Shown here: positions 1 through 5,583 of the stretch, one piece after another
How the letters are laid out: every line of letters starts with the position of its first letter
How positions within the stretch are numbered: the first letter of the stretch is position 1
DNA from: Bacillota bacterium
Lineage (GTDB): Bacteria; Bacillota; Clostridia; Acetivibrionales; JAKOSZ01
Assembly (NCBI GenBank): GCA_029776555.1
Contig: JAKOSZ010000059.1
Location: 1-6,211 of the forward strand
DNA length: 6,211 bases
Direction of reading: 5' to 3'
The notes under the pieces: generated by a model
Databases searched by the model: none
What the model was told of the DNA's origin: nothing
Seen by the model: only the letters and a program-made list of their open reading frames with translations
Program-made: the position numbers and the translations under genes

Positions 1-1338
1 GGCTTCCTCATCCCCGGCTTCCCTCTTCTTCACCTGCTGCAAAAACCTCTCCTTCTGGTCCATGGGGTCGTTGAGCTCGGAAAAGGCATTACCCATTTCC
101 CCGATTACCGTGAATATTTCGAACCTTTCCACCAGATCCGGCCTGTCGGGTTTTTTCTTGGCCAGGGGCGACACCTCAATGGGGTAGTCATATATAATTG
201 TAGGATTCACCAGGTGGTGTTCAACACACTCTTCAAATACCAGGTTCAGCACTTCCCCTTTGGTCATAGAGTCCTTTACTTCCAGGTTTTTCTCCTTTGC
301 GACCTTCCGGGCCTCCTCGGCGCTTCCTATCAGGTCAAAATCAATCCCTGTGTATTTCTTTACCGCTTCCAGCATGCTCATCCTGTTCCAGGGAGGCGCA
401 AGGTCAATGCTGTGCCCCTGGTAGGTGATCCTGGTAGTGCCCAGCACTTCCATAGCCACGGAAGAGAATAATTCCTCCGCCAGTTCCATCATCCCTTTAT
501 AGTCGGTGTAGGCCTGGTATACCTCCATCATGGTAAACTCGGGATTGTGCTTTACGGATATTCCCTCGTTTCTGAACATCCTCCCTATCTCATACACCTT
601 CTCAAAACCGCCGACCACCAGGCGTTTTAAAAACAACTCCGGGGCTATCCTCAAATACAGCTCAATGTCCAGGGCGTTATGGTGGGTAATAAACGGCCTC
701 GCCGTACCCCCGGAATGTATCACGTTTAAAATGGGCGTCTCCACTTCCAGGAAACCCTTCCGGTTTAAAAAGTTCCTGACGGCGGTTATGGTTTTGCTCC
801 TGGCAACAAAGGTTTTCCTGACCTCAGGATTCACTATCAGGTCCAGGTACCTTTGCCTGTACCTCAAGTCCGTGTCTTTAAGCCCGTGCCACTTTTCGGG
901 AAGGGGTCTTAAAGATTTTGTAAGGAGGGTTATCTCTTTTACTTTAACGGATATTTCCCCGGTGCGGGTTTTGAAAACCTCACCTTTAACGCCCACTATA
1001 TCGCCTATATCAAGCTTCTTAAACTGGCCGTATGCCTCCTCGCCCACCTCATTTATCTGTACGTACAGCTGTATTTTCCCGTCGCCGTCCTGTATATGGC
1101 AAAAACTCGCTTTTCCCATTTCCCTCTTGGACATGATCCGGCCTGCGATGGAGACGGTCTGTCCTTCCATTTCTTCAAAACTGTCGATAACCTGGGCCGT
1201 AGAATGGGTTACAGCGTACTTGTAAATCTTGAACGGATCCTGGTCCTTCTCCTGCAGCTCCTTTAGCTTTTGTCTTCTTACCTTCAGGATTTCGTTTAAT
1301 TCATCCATTTCAAGGTCAATTCCCGTATTATCGGCCAT
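1..1338 (-). CDS. lysS: Lysyl-tRNA synthetase, class II (3' end cut by window edge)
   Basis: This enzyme charges tRNA-Lys with lysine using ATP in the cytoplasm. The first 446 codons are visible, and roughly 50 C-terminal residues, including class II motif 3, lie beyond the left edge, judging from the usual length of about 490-500. An N-terminal helical lead is followed by an OB-fold anticodon-binding domain (about residues 60-140, with VSIAGRIMSKREMGKASF). The catalytic domain has motif 1 around GFLEVETPIL and GGTARPF (R214), then motif 2 with MFRNEG at 254-259 and HNPEFTMMEVY just after. The conserved FSELND lies at 419-424. ATG at 1338 is preceded by AGGAGGAG at good spacing. The gene follows greA after 161 bp but has its own promoter and a structured leader. 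Just before FSELND the sequence reads VIGEMGNA, with Gly413 where bacterial enzymes usually have Arg (GRE). The identification is very secure. Confidence 0.97.
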   Translation of the reverse strand, partial: MADNTGIDLEMDELNEILKVRRQKLKELQEKDQDPFKIYKYAVTHSTAQVIDSFEEMEGQTVSIAGRIMSKREMGKASFCHIQDGDGKIQLYVQINEVGEEAYGQFKKLDIGDIVGVKGEVFKTRTGEISVKVKEITLLTKSLRPLPEKWHGLKDTDLRYRQRYLDLIVNPEVRKTFVARSKTITAVRNFLNRKGFLEVETPILNVIHSGGTARPFITHHNALDIELYLRIAPELFLKRLVVGGFEKVYEIGRMFRNEGISVKHNPEFTMMEVYQAYTDYKGMMELAEELFSSVAMEVLGTTRITYQGHSIDLAPPWNRMSMLEAVKKYTGIDFDLIGSAEEARKVAKEKNLEVKDSMTKGEVLNLVFEECVEHHLVNPTIIYDYPIEVSPLAKKKPDRPDLVERFEIFTVIGEMGNAFSELNDPMDQKERFLQQVKKREAGDEEA

Positions 1339-1382
1339 CGCGGCTCCTCCTATGTGTATAACTGTTTTTTCCTCATTTATAA

Positions 1383-1412
1383 AATAACAGTTTACCTATG
1401 TAAACTGTTATT
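1383..1412 (-). promoter_or_regulatory. Perfect 13-bp hairpin or palindrome in the lysS leader
   Basis: Two perfectly complementary 13-base arms (1383-1395 and 1400-1412, arm AATAACAGTTTAC on the plus strand) flank a 4-base loop. The element lies downstream of the predicted lysS start site, so it would be transcribed into the leader about 20 nt from the 5' end. A T-rich but interrupted stretch (TTATAAA) follows on the minus strand. It could be a weak attenuator, an RNA switch arm or a dimeric repressor operator. The sequence alone does not decide between these. The symmetry itself is certain. Confidence 0.6.
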
Positions 1413-1438
1413 ATCCAGCTAACCGTCTTTATTACTTT

Positions 1439-1467
1439 ATTATAAATAAGTATGAAAAACATAGCAA
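1439..1467 (-). promoter_or_regulatory. Sigma-A promoter for lysS (TTGCTA-17-TATAAT)
   Basis: On the minus strand TTGCTA (1462-1467) and TATAAT (1439-1444) are separated by exactly 17 bases. The -10 matches consensus perfectly and the -35 matches four of six positions. The start site would be near 1432, giving a leader of about 94 nt before the lysS ATG. The -35 sits inside the 3' arm of the hairpin that follows greA, so greA termination and lysS initiation overlap physically. Confidence 0.7.
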
Positions 1468-1499
1468 CTCCCCGCTGAAATAAACAGCCGGAAACTTGC
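1454..1499 (-). terminator. Probable intrinsic terminator after greA
   Basis: Directly after the greA stop codon the minus strand can fold GCAA / TTTCC / GCTG against CAGC / GGGGA / TTGC, with one G-G mismatch, one bulged G and two G-T wobbles, around a TTTATTT loop (1464-1499). A run of five T follows after four bases (1455-1459). The stem is long but imperfect and the T-run is short, so termination is probably partial. Confidence 0.45.
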
Positions 1500-1976
1500 C
1501 TATTTCTTAATATCAAGGATCTCAAAACGTATGACCCCGGCAGGGGCCTGAACTACCACCGTGTTCCCGACCTTTTTCCCCAATAAAGCCCTTCCTACGG
1601 GAGATTCGTTGGAAATTTTGGCGCGATCCGGATCGGCTTCGGTAGAACCCACTATCGTGTATTCAACTTCCTCTCCCTGGTCCAAATCCAAAAGCCTGAC
1701 CTTCGCCCCCAGGCTCACTTCCCCGGTGTTTATCTCGTCTTCGTCTATGACCTTGGCATTTTTAAGCATCATTTCAAGCTGTGCTATCCTGCCCTCTACC
1801 TGCGCCTGCTCGTTCTTAGCCTCATCATACTCCACGTTCTCGGAGATATCTCCAAAAGAGAGAGACTGTTTAATCCTTTCAGCTACTTGCATCCTTTTAA
1901 CACCTTTTAGGTATTCCAACTCTTTTTCCAGCTTCTTAAGTCCTTCATAAGTGAGAACAATTTCTTTATTAATCAT
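1500..1976 (-). CDS. greA: Transcription elongation factor GreA
   Basis: GreA enters the RNA polymerase secondary channel and stimulates cleavage of backtracked nascent RNA, rescuing arrested complexes. The 158-residue length is typical of the family. Residues 1-75 form the antiparallel coiled coil. Its tip carries GDISENVEYDEAK, with the acidic residues D43 and E46 that coordinate the catalytic magnesium. From about residue 80 follows the FKBP-like domain, with the family signature SPVGRALLGKKVG at 125-137. ATG at 1976 is preceded by GGAGAGG (1984-1990) at 7 bases. Upstream lie a perfect consensus promoter and a leader of about 175 nt. Downstream is lysS, the usual Firmicutes neighbour, but separated here by a probable terminator and a new promoter. 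There is no sign of damage. Confidence 0.97.
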   Translation of the reverse strand: MINKEIVLTYEGLKKLEKELEYLKGVKRMQVAERIKQSLSFGDISENVEYDEAKNEQAQVEGRIAQLEMMLKNAKVIDEDEINTGEVSLGAKVRLLDLDQGEEVEYTIVGSTEADPDRAKISNESPVGRALLGKKVGNTVVVQAPAGVIRFEILDIKK

Positions 1977-2075
1977 GCAAGCGCCTCTCCTTTTTTAAAT
2001 TTTTGGATGAAATATATTATAACCGGTTTCAGCATATAAAAGCACTGGCGCATCGTCCCCCGGTATAACACACAG

Positions 2076-2105
2076 CAAAAATAAAATAAAGCCCGGGAAA
2101 ACCCG
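2076..2105 (-). terminator. Weak terminator-like element in the greA leader
   Basis: On the minus strand CGGG-TTTT-CCCG (2094-2105) is followed by GGC and a T-rich tract (TTTATTTTATTTTT, 2077-2090). The stem is only four G-C pairs and is set back from the T tract, so it is a weak candidate. Its interest is its position, about 50-75 nt downstream of a very strong promoter and well before greA, where partial termination would release a short leader RNA. Confidence 0.3.
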
Positions 2106-2158
2106 TAGTGTCCCAATTATTGTGCAATTACACTTCTTTTACCCTTATTTTTTCGTTA

Positions 2159-2187
2159 ATTATAGAATACAAAGCTCCCATTGTCAA
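2159..2187 (-). promoter_or_regulatory. Perfect consensus sigma-A promoter upstream of greA
   Basis: On the minus strand TTGACA (2182-2187) and TATAAT (2159-2164) are separated by exactly 17 bases, so all twelve hexamer positions and the spacer match consensus. The predicted start is near 2152, about 175 nt before the greA ATG. It lies about 55 bp past the stop codon of the upstream gene, in non-coding sequence. A second TATAAT (2016-2021) lies closer to greA but has no convincing -35. It forms part of an inverted repeat (2017-2026 with 2060-2068, one bulge). Confidence 0.8.
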
Positions 2188-2242
2188 GAATTCGAGATTT
2201 AAGCCCTTCTTAAGGCAACCGGTCTTTTGGCCCTCCATTCCC

Positions 2243-3217
2243 TCAGGCTTTTCCCATAACTCTATGCGCGCCATGCCTCCCTGTAAGCCCGGTAAGCCTG
2301 TAGCCGTCCTTTTTAAATACCCTGGAAATGCCTTCAAGCAGGCCGGCATCGTATACTCCTTTGTTTTCGCTGGATTTTATGCCGTATCTCGAGCACAGGA
2401 TAATTTCCGCCAGTTCCAGGCCGGTGTAACAGCGGAGCACATTTTTATCAAGTTTTGAAATAATTTCTTTGGGCAAGGCTACTTCAATTCCTTCCACTAT
2501 TGCCGGGATAAGGGATAAGAACCTGGCCGGAATGCTCCCGTAGTTGACCACCACGGCTTCGGGATTTATCCGGAACCTGGTGAAGTATTTCCCAAGCCCC
2601 CCCAGGTTAATGACAATGTGGGCCTTCTTCAGGCATCCCGTCTCTTCCCTTAAAACCACCGGCAGCCCCGTATCAAACAAAACCCTGTCAATGCTGTCCC
2701 TTAAGGATTCCTTATCCGGGGTAATAATATCCAGGTATTTGACCAGGGCGGACAGTCTCTGTACGGTTGAGTGCAGTTCTTCCGCCGCCTCCCCCTGTAC
2801 CACCGCTATATTCATGTCCTCCAGCCTTATACCCTTGTCCCGGGATATGGCGTTGATAATATCAATCAAAAGGCTTCTGAAGAGAAGCTTCATGTCGCCG
2901 TAAGGAGGCCTGAAGGCTCCCTCGGGGCGGTATGCCTCGTAGACGCTTAAGGGCAGGAAAACCGGCAGCGGACCTGTTTCGCCGCCTATACCGGCCATCA
3001 GTTTCCCTGCCTTTTTCAAGGCCTTCTTTAAATCCTTGGGGCTCTGGGGAAGCCTTATAAAATAGACTCTCAAATCTTCGTAGAGCTCCCGGGCGGAAAA
3101 GAATTCGCCGTGTCCGGTCTTTTTAAGGCCCCTGAAGGCCCAGGAAAAAAGTTTTCTTTTTACGGATGCCTGTCTCTCCTGGTCGTAAGCCAAACAGGCC
3201 AGCCCTATTTCCTTCAT
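2243..3217 (-). CDS. Uncharacterised protein with a Rossmann-like central region
   Basis: I do not recognise this 324-residue protein. The N-terminal 130 residues are basic and helix-rich, with LKKALKKAGKLM at 63-74 and PPYGDMKLLF at 104-113. From 135 to 227 strands and helices alternate as in a Rossmann-type fold: strand MNIAVVQG (135-142), a helix, strand LDIITPD (162-168), a helix, strand LPVVLREE (185-192), strand HIVINLGG (200-207) and strand AVVVNYG (221-227). The usual GxGxxG loop is absent, replaced by QGEAAEEL (141-148), so cofactor binding is uncertain. I see no signal peptide or membrane segment, so a cytoplasmic protein is likely. ATG at 3217 has GGGAAGG eight bases upstream. It follows the terminator of the oxidoreductase unit and precedes the greA promoter, so it is probably a single-gene unit. 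I found no strong promoter for it. Confidence 0.8.
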   Translation of the reverse strand: MKEIGLACLAYDQERQASVKRKLFSWAFRGLKKTGHGEFFSARELYEDLRVYFIRLPQSPKDLKKALKKAGKLMAGIGGETGPLPVFLPLSVYEAYRPEGAFRPPYGDMKLLFRSLLIDIINAISRDKGIRLEDMNIAVVQGEAAEELHSTVQRLSALVKYLDIITPDKESLRDSIDRVLFDTGLPVVLREETGCLKKAHIVINLGGLGKYFTRFRINPEAVVVNYGSIPARFLSLIPAIVEGIEVALPKEIISKLDKNVLRCYTGLELAEIILCSRYGIKSSENKGVYDAGLLEGISRVFKKDGYRLTGLTGRHGAHRVMGKA

Positions 3218-3300
3218 CTGGCAAGCCTTCCCGGCATGTTTTGTTACTAATGAATACTATTTTAAATGGAAAGAAAATATGCAGTGCCGAAAAAGCCCGG

Positions 3301-3333
3301 TAATAAATAAGAGGGTACCTGGCGGTACCCTCT
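3301..3333 (-). terminator. Intrinsic terminator of the ThuA-Gfo/Idh unit
   Basis: Ten-base perfect arms (3310-3319 and 3324-3333, reading AGAGGGTACC on the minus strand) enclose a GCCA loop and begin 12 bases after the oxidoreductase stop codon. The minus strand then continues TATTTATTA, which is U-rich but not a continuous run. Strength and position make this the end of the two-gene unit. Confidence 0.78.
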
Positions 3334-3345
3334 GTATGTATCTTG

Positions 3346-4440
3346 CTAGCCCCTTAAGAAATCCATCGGCAGCGGCTCCGGCCTTTCACAGGTGCTCCTA
3401 ATGTCTATGTGCTTTCCCTCTTTGGAGGCGTCATGGAAGCCCCACATGACGTCCAGGACGTGGTAGGCCATTTTACCGTTAGCCCTGTGCTTCCTGCCCT
3501 CCGCCAGGGCGATGGCCATATCCGCCACACCGATGCCCCTGCTGTTTTCCGCAAAGCCATGGGTTAAGGGTATCTCCTTCCACTCGCCCGAGTCCTTCCT
3601 CCTTACCATAACGGGGCCTTTAAAGGTGTTGGGATCGGGGACCTTAAGCGTCCCTTCGCTTCCGTATATCTCTATGTTGTGCAGATGGTGCGCCCATACG
3701 TCAAAACTGGTTATAATGGTTCCTATGGCGCCGTTTTCAAAGTCCAAAACACCTGCTACATGGGTGGGCACTTCAACCTTTACTCTCGTCCCGCGCTTGG
3801 GCTGACTGGTTATCAGCCTCTCAGGGAAGGTAATCCTGGCAGAACTGGTCACCCGGCGGATGGGGCCTATAAGTGAAATCAAAGCCGTAAGGTAATAAGG
3901 TCCCATATCAAACATGGGGCCTCCGCCCGGTTTATAGTAAAACTCAGGGTCCGGGTGCCAGCTTTCGTGGCCATGGCATGCCATAAAAGCCGTGGCGGCA
4001 ACGGTTTCGCCTATCCAGCCGTCATCAATAAGCTTCCGGCACGTCTGCAGCCCGCCGCCCATGAAAGTGTCGGGGGCGCATCCCACCAGCAGGCCCTTTT
4101 CTTCGGCCAGCCTTAAAATTTCTGCCCCGTCCTCCCTTTTAACCGCAAGGGGCTTTTCAACATACACGCTCTTTCCTGCCTTAAGCGCGGCCATACAGAC
4201 TTCGGCGTGGGCTCCGGGAACAGTCAGGTTTATCACTATCTTTATCTCCGGATCCGAAAGCAGCTCTTCCACCGAACAGGCCTTGGGGATGTTAAACTCC
4301 TCCGCCCTGGCCCTGGCCCTTTCGGGTATGATGTCAGCCACCGCAACTACTTCCAGGTTGTCAAAGACCTGGGTGCAGTTTTTAAGATAAATGCCGCTGA
4401 TGTTTCCGCAGCCTATTATCCCAACCTTAATTTTTTCCAT
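3346..4440 (-). CDS. Gfo/Idh/MocA family oxidoreductase (sugar dehydrogenase-like)
   Basis: This is a predicted NAD(P)-dependent sugar or polyol dehydrogenase, 364 residues, a normal family length. The N-terminal Rossmann domain (1-120) has GIIGCGNIS at 7-15 as the dinucleotide loop, with Asp36 at the end of strand 2, which usually favours NAD over NADP. VEKPLA at 94-99 carries the conserved Lys96-Pro97 of the active site. The C-terminal alpha/beta domain contains GGGPMFDMGPYY at 172-183. In this subgroup it replaces the more common DxGxH motif, with Tyr182 where many relatives have His. It lies 45 bp downstream of the ThuA-like gene and a terminator follows, so the two are probably co-transcribed. 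ATG at 4440 is preceded by AGAGGGG. In trehalose utilisation operons the equivalent protein, ThuB, oxidises the disaccharide to its 3-keto form. A similar role is inferred here, but the substrate cannot be read from the sequence. Confidence 0.93.
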   Translation of the reverse strand: MEKIKVGIIGCGNISGIYLKNCTQVFDNLEVVAVADIIPERARARAEEFNIPKACSVEELLSDPEIKIVINLTVPGAHAEVCMAALKAGKSVYVEKPLAVKREDGAEILRLAEEKGLLVGCAPDTFMGGGLQTCRKLIDDGWIGETVAATAFMACHGHESWHPDPEFYYKPGGGPMFDMGPYYLTALISLIGPIRRVTSSARITFPERLITSQPKRGTRVKVEVPTHVAGVLDFENGAIGTIITSFDVWAHHLHNIEIYGSEGTLKVPDPNTFKGPVMVRRKDSGEWKEIPLTHGFAENSRGIGVADMAIALAEGRKHRANGKMAYHVLDVMWGFHDASKEGKHIDIRSTCERPEPLPMDFLRG

Positions 4441-4485
4441 ATCGCCAACCCCTCTTTCCCTTAATTTGAAAAAGCAGGCATAAAG

Positions 4486-5148
4486 CTAAATCCGCTTAGC
4501 GGCCCAGAGGAAACCTCTCCGCATAATCTCCAGGGCCGGCCCATGGTCTATGACATCGGCATGGTGACCCAGTGAACAGTAGAAAACCCTGCCCTTCCCC
4601 CAGCGCTTCGTCCATACCACGGGCATGTCTACCTGTCCGTTGGCCGCGTGAGGGCCGTCAACCACAGGGAAACGAGTGGTAGCAAGCACTTCCACGGCGG
4701 GATCCACGTGGAGGTAGTAATGCTCGCTTTTTACCGTAAAGTCCTCTATTCCTTCAACTATCGGGCTTGAACCCTTTTTGATATTTACTACGTACTCCAC
4801 TCCGTCATTTCCGGGGTGGGCAACCCATTGGCCGCCGGTCATAAACTGCCACTCCACGCTTTCCCGGAACGCGTCACACATGCCGCCGTGGCAGCCGGCA
4901 ATTCCTACACCTGAAGCAACCGCTTCCATCACCGATTTCACCTGCTCGTACTTAATCCTTCCCATGGTCCACACCGGAATGATTAAATCAAGCTCCTTCA
5001 GCTTTTCCACGTCCAGGAACGCGTCAAGGGTCTCCTGGATTTCCACTTCAAAGCCTTCCTTTTCCAATACACCCTTGAAGACCTGGGAAACCTGGACAGG
5101 TTCGTGGCCGTCCCATCCTCCTCTTACAATCAAAGCTTTAGATACCAT
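4486..5148 (-). CDS. ThuA-like protein (trehalose utilisation family)
   Basis: This protein of about 220 residues matches the ThuA family, which has a class I glutamine amidotransferase-like fold and is associated with trehalose and other sugar catabolism. Numbered from the upstream Met codon at 5154, visible landmarks are the first strand SKALIVRGGWDGHEP, GIAGCHGGMCDAF at 84-96, GGQWVAHPG at 107-115, SEHYYLHVDP at 143-152 and the C-terminal WGKGRVFYCSLGH at 185-197. Cys88 lies about where the amidotransferase nucleophile elbow would be. I choose ATG 5148 because AAGGGGG (5157-5163) is 8 bases from it but only 2 from the in-frame ATG at 5154. If 5154 is used, two residues are added. No signal peptide is seen, so it is cytoplasmic. 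It is the first gene of a unit with the Gfo/Idh oxidoreductase, preceded by a promoter with tandem repeats. The biochemical activity of ThuA proteins is poorly defined, so none is assigned. Confidence 0.92.
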   Translation of the reverse strand: MVSKALIVRGGWDGHEPVQVSQVFKGVLEKEGFEVEIQETLDAFLDVEKLKELDLIIPVWTMGRIKYEQVKSVMEAVASGVGIAGCHGGMCDAFRESVEWQFMTGGQWVAHPGNDGVEYVVNIKKGSSPIVEGIEDFTVKSEHYYLHVDPAVEVLATTRFPVVDGPHAANGQVDMPVVWTKRWGKGRVFYCSLGHHADVIDHGPALEIMRRGFLWAAKRI

Positions 5149-5156
5149 ACCCATTA

Positions 5157-5163
5157 CCCCCTT
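5157..5163 (-). promoter_or_regulatory. Ribosome binding site choosing the ThuA start
   Basis: The minus strand reads AAGGGGG here. Eight bases separate it from ATG 5148, a normal spacing, but only two from the upstream in-frame ATG at 5154. This supports the downstream Met as the main start. Confidence 0.6.
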
Positions 5164-5217
5164 ACGGTAATTTAGGAGACTTTTTTTGGCTTTGCCCCTT
5201 TTTAAAAGACGAATGTC

Positions 5218-5233
5218 AAGGCCGCAAGGCCTT
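5218..5233. other. Small GC hairpin in the ThuA leader
   Basis: AAGGCC and GGCCTT are perfect complements around a 4-base loop (5224-5227). In the leader RNA (minus strand) it would form a stem between the promoter and ThuA. On the plus strand it is followed by five T (5232-5236), so it could also stop antisense transcription. A second stem, GCCATG/CATGGC (5252-5257 with 5267-5272, 9-base loop), lies just upstream in the leader. Neither resembles a riboswitch class I know. Confidence 0.4.
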
Positions 5234-5286
5234 TTTCACTGCCAGTCCTCCGCCATGAAGGAAAGCCATGGCAAAGATACAAGCAT

Positions 5287-5295
5287 ATTATATCA
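5287..5295 (-). promoter_or_regulatory. Extended -10 promoter for the ThuA-Gfo/Idh unit
   Basis: The minus strand reads TGATATAAT, a perfect -10 hexamer (5287-5292) with the TGn extension. The start would be near 5280, giving a leader of about 130 nt. No good -35 is present at 17 bases: that position (5310-5315) overlaps the near end of the tandem repeat. TTGACC (5302-5307) is only 9 bases away and cannot act as its -35. A weak -35 beside a repeat is typical of activator-dependent promoters. Confidence 0.6.
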
Positions 5296-5310
5296 CAGCG
5301 TGGTCAAACA

Positions 5311-5350
5311 TTATAGGTAATAAGCCAAAGTTATAGGTAATAAGCCAAAG
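5311..5350 (-). repeat. Perfect 20-bp direct repeat, two copies, upstream of the ThuA promoter
   Basis: Two identical abutting 20-base units (5311-5330 and 5331-5350) read CTTTGGCTTATTACCTATAA on the minus strand. The unit is close to two helical turns, so a protein bound to each copy would sit on the same DNA face. The array covers roughly positions -30 to -70 of the predicted promoter. I infer a pair of activator (or repressor) sites for the sugar-related unit. A slippage duplication without function is the alternative. Confidence 0.7.
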
Positions 5351-5498
5351 TATTAACACCTTTTGATTTTTAAAAAGCCCCTTCCTTCCGGGAATTTCCA
5401 GGTTAAGAATTACGCAAACCTCAGGGAAAGCCTAAAATTTGACCCTCTCATAACCCTCTCCCGGAAAGAAAAAGACCTTTTTTATACTTTATCAGGTC

Positions 5499-5531
5499 AA
5501 AAAAACCCCTTCTCCTGAAAGAAGGGGGTTT
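5499..5531 (-). terminator. Second intrinsic terminator downstream of guaB
   Basis: An 8-bp stem (5506-5513 with 5520-5527), extended by three A-T pairs beyond one bulged G, has a 6-base loop. It is followed on the minus strand by seven T (5499-5505). It backs up the terminator at 5551-5572. The plus strand lacks an equally good T-run, so the direction is minus. Confidence 0.8.
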
Positions 5532-5550
5532 GCGCGCTTCCCGCGGCAGG

Positions 5551-5572
5551 AAAAAAGCGGCCTCTCGGCCGC
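5551..5572 (-). terminator. Intrinsic terminator of guaB
   Basis: A 6-bp all-GC stem (GCGGCC at 5557-5562 with GGCCGC at 5567-5572) around a GAGA loop is followed by six T on the minus strand (5551-5556). It begins 11 bases after the guaB stop codon, a classical arrangement. Confidence 0.9.
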
Positions 5573-5583
5573 CTATATTAAAC

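Noticed and set aside
530..1225. A 231-codon plus-strand open frame.
   Set aside because: It is antisense to lysS, whose minus-strand translation is a well conserved synthetase. The plus-strand product has no recognisable pattern. The other plus-strand frames over greA, the oxidoreductase and ThuA fail for the same reason.
1339..1499. T-box riboswitch ahead of lysS.
   Set aside because: The leader is too short and lacks the conserved T-box sequence and antiterminator layout.
2128..2349. A 73-codon minus-strand frame overlapping the C-terminal end of the uncharacterised gene.
   Set aside because: Two thirds overlap the larger gene in another frame, there is no good ribosome binding site, and its end contains the perfect greA promoter. 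I also considered it as a frameshifted C-terminal extension of the larger gene, but saw no family match to support that.
3218..3300. Promoter for the uncharacterised 324-residue gene.
   Set aside because: The stretch is AT-rich and has TAAAAT and TAGTAT, but neither has a -35 at acceptable spacing, and I could not fit a sporulation sigma consensus convincingly.
5217..5270. Short upstream reading frame in the ThuA leader (about 17 codons, starting at the ATG at 5268-5270 on the minus strand).
   Set aside because: It has no Shine-Dalgarno sequence and its ATG falls inside a hairpin arm. A frame this short is expected by chance.
5302..5307. TTGACC as the -35 of the ThuA promoter.
   Set aside because: It is 9 bases from the TATAAT, far from the 16-18 needed, and there is no good -10 at the proper distance on its other side.
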